A stretch of 64,000 nt of DNA from Cercospora beticola. Taxonomy: Eukaryota; Ascomycota; Dothideomycetes; Mycosphaerellales; Mycosphaerellaceae. Shown here piece after piece: positions 57,471 to 64,000 of this stretch. The position numbers were made by a program, and so were the translations under genes. The stretch lies in contig NC_088935.1 of the NCBI RefSeq assembly GCF_033473495.1, forward strand, positions 3,596,001 through 3,660,000. Reading direction: 5' to 3'. The notes under the pieces are model-generated. The model saw nothing but the letters and a program-made list of their open reading frames with translations. It was not told the DNA's origin and searched no databases. Every line of letters starts with the position of its first letter. Positions within the stretch are counted from its first letter, which is position 1.

Positions 57471-59076
57471 CTACACTGCAGAACCTGGTGCAGCCGTTGT
57501 CGTTGGTACTGGCTCTGCAACTGTGCCTGCCGGCGCCGCGACTGGAGGAGGAGCAGCTGCTTCCTCACTCTTGGTCACAGGGCTGGAGATGGGACTCTCG
57601 TCGTTGCCAGGCAATTCGTTCGATGTCTGTCCAGCAACACTCGCAATGATGCTGTGCCACTTCCTTGCATCGTCGGGCGTGTGGGCCTTGAAGGCGAACT
57701 CGTGAGCCCGAGCCATCTTGTTCATCATGGCGTTGCCGCTCGTATCCTTTCCTCGGACGTTGAACTTGACGCCGTCCACAGCACCAATCATGCAATCGGG
57801 GAGGTAGAGGGAGTTCTCGGGACTGGGATCCTTGGCGAAGTCGTCGTCCGTCTTGAATTCATGCAAATACTTTGACGGTGTGACGACATAAAAGCCAGCA
57901 TCGTAGCGCTTGAGCATCTTCTTGCGCTCCAGCGAGCCAGCTATGAGCGGGCGGGTAGCGGAATGGTCCTGATTGGCGAACTTGCATGTTGTCAGTTCAC
58001 CTTGGCCTGCATGATCACGGACTGCCTCCATGTGCTTACCTTGATTTGTTCAACTGCACGCTTGCCGCCATTGGGATCGATCAAAACACCAACATTACGC
58101 TTCACAAAACCGTTCCACTCAAAGTCGGCAGGTATACGCTGAATCTATAAGGCGTTAGTACAGCCAAGTCTTGCCATCGAGATGAAGTCTGACGTACCGT
58201 GCCTGTCATGTCGCCATACAGCGAGCGCGTATTGTCCGCCTGCGTGGACACCACCTGGTTGAATTGTTGCCAGCCATGTTGCAGCGTGGCGATGATGTGC
58301 GCTTCAAATTGTGCAAAGCTGTTCTGCACGGAGAGCATATCGTCTCTGTTGTTGTTCTCCTCAAGTACCTGGCGGCCATGAGATTAGCTTGTGTGACCTG
58401 GCTCACTGATGAGGGCCAAGACCTACCTGCTTGTTCAAGCGATGGTAGACCTGGCGTTGCAGAATGTACGGGTCATCGGCAGCTTTGACACTACCGCCTG
58501 AGGAATCGTAAGCGGCGGTGTGCTGACCCAGAAGCTCAATGTGCTTCTGCGATACGCCTCGCGCCTTGTCCACGGCTTTAGAGCCCTTGCCGGCACCCTT
58601 GGTCAGCTCCTTGGTCTTGTTCTTGATCTCCGAGTGCAACCGCTCAAAGATGGGCAAGACGGTGCCCTTGAGAGTCGAAGCCGTTTCATTATGGCTGTTG
58701 ACCAGAGCTTGTGTGTTCGAACGCACGTTGTCGAAGAGCCCGGCCACACCGCCCAGGTTTTGGTCAAAGTGATGCCCTTCCTTCAGAGGGCTGCTGACGG
58801 TCTTGAGCACTTTATTATAATCTTTGGCATTGTCGTGGTGCATCTTCTCCGTGGCCTGAATGTAATCCTCGACATACTGTACCATGTCAGCGGGAGCACG
58901 GCACGGCTACGGCGGGCAAGACGTACCTTGACGGCATGTTTCCAGGCTTGCAAGCGCTCATGAAAGAGCTGAGAGGTCTCACTGGAATCTTCGTCGGGGA
59001 TAGCATCGTCGTCGAGGGTGCTGCTGGTGCGGGTGGTCGCGGACCGGGTTGGGAGTGTGGAGGTTGGCGAGGCCAT
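57471..59076 (-). CDS. SLM1: SLM1/SLM2-type PH-domain TORC2 effector
   Basis: A 461-residue eisosome and TORC2 pathway protein that binds PI(4,5)P2. Exons in coding order are 58927-59076, 58427-58876, 58198-58368, 58040-58144 and 57471-57980; all junctions are phase 0. After 30 or so disordered residues an F-BAR-like helical domain spans about 35-245 (LFHERLQAWKHAVKYVEDYIQATEKMH, LKTVSSPLKEGHHFDQNLGGVAGLFDNVRSNTQALV). The PH domain covers about 255-400 (IPADFEWNGFVKRNVGVLID, RKKMLKRYDAGFYVVTPSKYLHEFK, HEFAFKAHTPDDARKWHSIIASV). The Pro/Ala/Thr-rich tail lacks an obvious calcineurin PxIxIT site. It is head to head with the alanine aminotransferase gene. Confidence 0.92.
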
Positions 59077-59737
59077 GGCCGGGGCTGTGGATGTTTCTTA
59101 GTGGGGTGAATGTGGGTGCTGCTGTCGGTCGGTGGTGCGGGAACGCTCTTGCGGAACAACTCTGGGGATTAGGATGGGACAACGCGCAAGCTGGCGGTAT
59201 TTAATGGACCTTTCTGGGCACCGCTCAAGAAATTGAAGCTTCGCTCGAGGCGGTGGACGTGACGTCAGACAGACTAGAACTTGCTCCCAGGCACAGCTGC
59301 AGCTGCAGATCTGGTATGTGTGGCTTGGAAAAGCTTCTGAGCCACAGCGAAAGACTGGATTCTGGACTGAGTTGCGGTCGAGTAGTGCCCGGTCCGGTGG
59401 TGATGATGATGATTAGTTAGCGCTTGGGAATCAGGGTCACCCACGCCGACGGACGCCGAGCCCCGAGCACCGCAGATCGAACGAAGAGAAGCGTGCACGC
59501 CCGCCAGCGACAAGACAAGTAAGTGCAGCAAGTGAAGATGCACGATGCAGATAGTGGAGGCAATCGCCGAGAGCCGGGGCGTGCACATGGACGTGCTCCC
59601 TGCAGCAGCGATAAGCGATAGCTCTGCGACCCCCGTCTCGCTCCTCCCGCCCACGGTCTTCTCGAGAGAGTTTGTGCTCGCTCCGAAGTCGTGGTGGTCA
59701 CTGGCCGGCGTCAGAGGTATCCCACAGCCAGCGCACC
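59077..59737. other. Divergent spacer SLM1 / alanine aminotransferase
   Basis: 661 bases between opposing starts, including a perfect CRE palindrome and a short TGA repeat near 59401. The alanine aminotransferase frame is open upstream of its first ATG to about 59672. No other gene is visible. Confidence 0.5.
59260..59267. promoter_or_regulatory. Perfect CRE/ATF palindrome TGACGTCA
   Basis: TGACGTCA in the context GGACGTGACGTCAGAC, 184 bases upstream of SLM1 and 471 bases upstream of the alanine aminotransferase start. It is the consensus of ATF/CREB bZIP factors (Atf1-type stress regulators in fungi). Function is inferred from the motif only. Confidence 0.45.
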
Positions 59738-61460
59738 ATGCCCGCCGTCATCGGGCGAGCCAACTGGGGCGCTTTACTGTGGACCCGTGGACATGCCGCG
59801 AGACCTGGAGAAAATCGCCTCCGCAATGCTGCGAGTCACTCTTTCTCATATTCTGCCCTTGCCGCCTGGCATCCATCGCGCCTGCAATTTCCTCCCGCAA
59901 GCATGACCGCCTCGCAGCAGCACCGCAGCTTCGGCGCCTCGGCCGCCCAGCGCAGCTTGAACATCAACAACATCAATCCCCACGTCAAAGAGGCCAAATA
60001 CGCCGTGCGTGGCGAACTGGCTATCAAAAGCGAACAGTATCGGGCACAACTTGCTAAGGGCGAGGGCCAACACCTACCTTTCGATTCCGTCATCAGCGCC
60101 AACATCGGCAACCCCCAGCAGCTGGATCAAAAGCCGATCACCTTCTTCCGTCAGGTCGCCAGCTTGGTGGAGAACCCGGAGCTGCTCGAGCATGGCGATG
60201 TACTTCAGAAGAGCCTGGGTTACAAGAGCGATGTCATTGAGCGTGCCAAGACGCTGCTCAAGGACGTCAAGAGCGTGGGCGCATACTCGCAGTCTCAAGG
60301 TGCACCAGGCATTCGCAAGAGCGTGGCACAGTTCATCGAGAGAAGAGATGGCTATCCTGCCGACCCGGAGAATATCTATCTGTGCGCGGGCGCCAGCGCC
60401 GGTGTCAACGCACTCATGAATGTCATCTGTGACGGCCCTTCGACAGGCGTGTTGGTTCCCATCCCTCAGTATCCCCTCTACACCGCGACTCTCAGTCTGC
60501 TCAATTCACAAGCCGTACCATATTACCTGGACGAAGAATCACGATGGAGTACAGATGTGGAGGCTATGCGCTCAGCTCTCAAGACTGCACGGGACAAGGG
60601 TATTGACGTGCGGGCGGTGGTTGTGATCAACCCAGGAAACCCCACGGGTGGCTCCTTGGACGCTGAGCACATTCGTGCAGTGCTGCAATTGGCAGCCGAA
60701 GAAAAGCTGGTAGTGCTCGCCGACGAGGTATATCAGACCAACGTCTTCGAGGGCACTTTCACGAGCTTCAAGAAATGTCTGCGGGAGCTGCAAGCGAGCG
60801 AGCACAACAAGGAGGGCAAATTTGACTTCCTGGAATTGGCCAGCTTACACAGCATCAGCAAAGGTATGGTGGGAGAGTGTGGGCACCGTGGCGGATACTA
60901 CGAAATGGTCGGCTTTGATCCCGAGGTGAGATTGACTGATTTGAATCAAGAAACACTGCCCTCTGTTCTAACGTGCTAAATAGGTCGTTGCGCAAATTTA
61001 CAAATTCGTCAGCATCATGCTGTGCCCGCCTGTTGTCGGGCAATGCATCGTAGAGCTGATGGTGAATCCACCAAAGCAGGGCGAGCCCTCGTACGAGCTC
61101 TACCGCCACGAATATGATGGCATCTTCAACAATCTGCACGACCGAGCGCAGGCTCTCTACAAAGCGTTTGCGGAGATGGAAGGGGTGGAATGTCAGCCGC
61201 CACAAGGTAGCATGTACCTGTATCCCACCATCAATCTTCCTGCCAAGGCCATTGAGGCAGCACAAAAGGCAGGAAAGCACCCTGACGACTTTTACTGCCT
61301 GGAGCTATTGGACGCGACGGGCATTTGCATTGTGCCTGGCTCTGGATTTGGACAGAAGGAGGGCACGCTGCACTTCCGCACCACGTTCTTGGCTCCTGGA
61401 ACGGAGTGGGTGTCTCGCATCACGAGCTTTCACCAAAAGTTCATGGACAAATATCGATGA
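59738..61460 (+). CDS. Alanine aminotransferase (alternative mitochondrial/cytosolic starts)
   Basis: A PLP enzyme interconverting alanine plus 2-oxoglutarate with pyruvate plus glutamate. Exons are 59738-60925 and 60984-61460, giving 554 residues. From the first ATG the protein begins with about 55 residues rich in Arg, Ala and Ser and without Asp (MPAVIGRANWGALLWTRG, SHSFSYSALAAWHPSRLQF), which looks like a mitochondrial presequence. A second ATG at 59903 (MTASQQHRSFG) gives a 499-residue form of cytosolic type. Both ATGs have A at -3. Family blocks are SVISANIGNPQQL, YSQSQGAPGIRKSVAQFIERRDG, VVINPGNPTGG and LADEVYQTNVF. The PLP lysine is K375 in SISKG, followed by the usual ECGHRGGYYE. Confidence 0.94.
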
Positions 61461-61932
61461 CGAGATTTCATGTCTATTCACTAGGGCGAGGCGTTGGGGC
61501 TCCAATTCATTTGCACCCAAGTGCTCGGTGCATGGTTGCACGGCATGTGACTTTCCATAGATTGAGCGGCCACCAAACATCATAAGCTGCGAATGATAGC
61601 ATGAGAAAATTGCAAAATTGCCCAATGAGTGCTGTGCCTCCCGTAGCATCACATGTTACAGGTGAATGTCGGGCATGTCGGGGTGCGTGTGGAGTGTGAA
61701 GTGCACGGGCGAGACCCTTGAATTCAACTCGAGCACGGACCATTTAAGCTTTGCCCGTGGACGACAGCTTGCACATCTTTTGATTTATCCACCACCGCCG
61801 CACAACCACTTCCATCGCATCGACACCGCCCGCTCATCGTGCAGCCGCATGTAGCAATATCGAACCTTATTCTACCTCGGTCTACACGCAACTCGCACCC
61901 GTCTATACACCCTCGGTTTTCCTCCCGATCAA
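61461..61932. other. Spacer alanine aminotransferase to SCP160-like gene
   Basis: 472 bases: 3' end of the aminotransferase gene and promoter of the KH gene. The last 150 bases are C/T/A-rich (CCACCACCGCCGCACAACC, CTATACACCCTCGG). No gene visible. Confidence 0.5.
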
Positions 61933-64000
61933 ATGGCCTCCACCGCCAACGGCAGCGCTAGTGGTAGCACTGCTCAGGATGGCATGAGTGCTGCTGAGCG
62001 TCTGATGCACGCGCACAAAGTGACAATTGAAGATGCAGCCGACGAGGATTTGCCATCCACCGCTTCCACCGCTGCACCTCCAGCCACTGGCACCACGAGT
62101 GCTTCGCACGATGGCACTGTCTCCAGCGGCAATGGCAGCAAGTCTGCAGGTAAGCAGCCGGTGCGCGAGGCACCTGCTGCCAATGCCCCACGCGCACCGA
62201 CTTTGGATACACAGTCTGAGGAGCTATTCCCGTCCCTCGGTGCCCCCAAGGGGCCCAGCGCGGGAACGAGCATGTGGTCCAACAAACCTGCAGCTGTCGG
62301 CAAGGCAAACGGAACTTCGAACGGTACAGGCTACGGTCGGGCAGCCAATGTGCCTGTCCGCACTATGAATGCGACCCCAGGTATCGTCAACGCAGGCGCA
62401 GGCCGAGGGCCGGCACAGGTCAATTTGCCCGGTCGCAACAGCGAACAGGTATTGATCCCTACTCACCTGATGACGCCGCGCGCCCAACTCAAAAAACCTG
62501 TCGCCGACATTCTGCGCGATATCAACAAGCGTAGCAAGGCCACCGTCGAGATGAAATCTGGTCCGGGAGGAAACTACATCATCGAAGGTACAGGCCCAAC
62601 TGATGCTGTGCGTCTGGCTTTGAAGGAGGTTGCCAGCCAGCTATGCTCAAAGGTAAATACGTGATGCATGGATCGAAGACTAGGAAGCTAGCTAACGGAT
62701 AACAGCAAACCGCCAAGGTCCCGGTGCCCATGAGCGTGCGTGGCAGGATCGTCGGAAAGCAAGGAGCTACAATTCAAGCCATCTCGAAGAAGACGGGAGC
62801 GCGAATTAATATCTCGAAGCAAGAGGCTGCCGAAATACTCGAGGACGATGACATGGACGCCACAATCGACGTTACCATTGAGGGCGATCCCTTTGCGGTT
62901 CAGATGGCGAAGGAGGATATCGAGAGAATTGTCAACGAACACACCTCGTCCGGTACCTCGCGCCTGAAGAATATCCCACCCGAGTACTATCCTTTCTTGG
63001 CAGCGCCGCACAATCAGCGCCTCCACGGCCTGAGAGAAGGTCGCGATCTGAAGATTAACATTCCCCAGTACCATACATGGAGCAATCAGTTTCCACCGAC
63101 TTTGCCTGATGGACGTCAGCCTGCAGCTTTCAAGGCTCAGTCGAATCTCCCGATCCAGCTTGCCGGAGACAGACAGGCTATTGCCGAGGCCAAGGCTGAG
63201 ATTGAACGCCAGGTGCAGGAATTGGAGCGACAGCTTACTCTCGAGCACGTGCCTGTGGAGCGGGGCAGACACCAGTTCATTGTGGGGGAGAAGGGCAAGT
63301 CATTGCATGATTTCCTGCAAGAGACTGGCTGTTCCGTCATACTTCCTCCTGACGGAGATGACAGCGAGGTGCTTGCTGTTATTGGTCCAGCGGACAAAAT
63401 CGACGAGGCGACCAACAAAGTCATGGAACTCGCATCTAGCATGGCTATGGCTAGCGCAGATATCGCACGCGCCCATTCGAGCGCACCTCGAGGAGCTCAG
63501 GTCCATGCACGCGACATCACGAGATACTTGCAGCAGCGCCAAGCTCTCCAAGAATTGGAGCGGGCACACGATGCACGCATTGTCCCTGACAGTGCAGGCG
63601 CCTGGCAAATCTACGCGCGCGATGGCAAGAATGCAATCAAAGCCCGTGCCGATGTCATGAATCTGGTTGCCGGGCATCCACCCAGCCGATTCCAACCGGT
63701 ACAGGTCGATCCTTTCTACCACCAACACATCCGCGAAAAGGAGGCTCCACGCATCCGCGAGCAACACGGCGTCCGCGTCGTGGTTCCGGAGGGACACAGC
63801 GATGAGCCGCTTCTTTTGGTCTTTGAGGATCGTGCTCCTTCACCCGAATACAGTCTGCCTCGGGGTGCTCCACAGGCCGCGCAGATCAAGTCCTTTGAAC
63901 AAGCATTGCAGCAGGCCCAGCGAGAAATCAACACGCTGTTACAAGGCAGGCCTGAAATTGTGTCGAGGCAGGTCGATGCTCCCGCTAAGTTCCATGACAA
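61933..64000 (+). CDS. SCP160: KH-domain RNA-binding protein, vigilin/SCP160 type (5' part)
   Basis: The first 671 or so residues of a multi-KH protein that runs off the right edge. Exons are 61933-62652 and 62706 onward, open to base 64000. A disordered N-terminus contains EELFPSLGAPKG, a block I associate with fungal SCP160. A degenerate KH unit follows (PRAQLKKPVADILRDINKR, residues about 180-240). Next come KH units with clear GxxG loops: RIVGKQGATIQAISKKTG and FIVGEKGKSLHDFLQETG. More divergent units lie between and after them (for example ITRYLQQRQALQELERAHDARI and PFYHQHIREKEAPRIREQHGVRVV). SCP160 binds mRNA on ER-bound and free polysomes. The 53-nt intron keeps frame (SK|QTAKVPVP). 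Confidence 0.9.

Overview
The window looks like a chromosome segment of a filamentous ascomycete (Pezizomycotina), most likely a dothideomycete. The evidence is short GT-AG introns (mostly 45-95 nt, several with a CTGAC or CTAAC branch site near the acceptor), compact gene spacing, and a mid-50s G+C feel. The gene set is also typically fungal: a CreC-type WD protein, a CreD-type arrestin, SLM1, KAP123, SEC3, GEM1, MAK5 and a DUF2433 protein. I recognise 22 protein genes, two of them cut by the window edges. I found no complete tRNA or rRNA gene, no transposon and no CRISPR array. Exon coordinates are my own reading of splice sites and frames. The organism assignment is an inference.

Layout. 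1-5.8 kb: the 3' end of branched-chain 2-oxoacid dehydrogenase E1 alpha, a MAK5 DEAD-box helicase whose stop codon abuts it tail to tail, and a HECT ubiquitin ligase with an N-terminal AZUL-like zinc module. 6-8.8 kb: an intron-rich short-chain dehydrogenase and the 30-kDa subunit of complex I. 9.2-14.4 kb: NOT4, read here as one 1502-residue gene with an unusually long 654-nt intron. 14.6-17.7 kb: an uncharacterised 1046-residue protein with a UBA-like C-terminus. 19.1-26.3 kb: GEM1/Miro, then creC and a creD-like arrestin side by side. 26.8-35.3 kb: a small uncharacterised protein, exocyst SEC3, and the E1 beta partner of the first gene. 35.9-45.6 kb: a DUF2433 RGG protein, an NPC1 sterol transporter and an ABCG half transporter. 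47.9-64 kb: a MOCOS-like class V aminotransferase without a MOSC domain, importin KAP123, an uncharacterised zinc-finger protein, SLM1, alanine aminotransferase and a truncated SCP160/vigilin KH protein.

Shared themes. Both subunits of the branched-chain 2-oxoacid dehydrogenase E1 heterotetramer lie within 35 kb. Two proteins of the ubiquitin-dependent carbon-regulation pathway (CreC and a CreD-like arrestin) are adjacent, in a window that also carries two ubiquitin ligases (HECT, NOT4) and a UBA-like protein. Most other genes are single-copy housekeeping genes with no evident functional link. I see no convincing new multi-gene system. The observations I rate highest are the NOT4 long-intron isoform switch, the creC/creD pair, the E1 alpha/beta linkage and a long hairpin at 27.94 kb.
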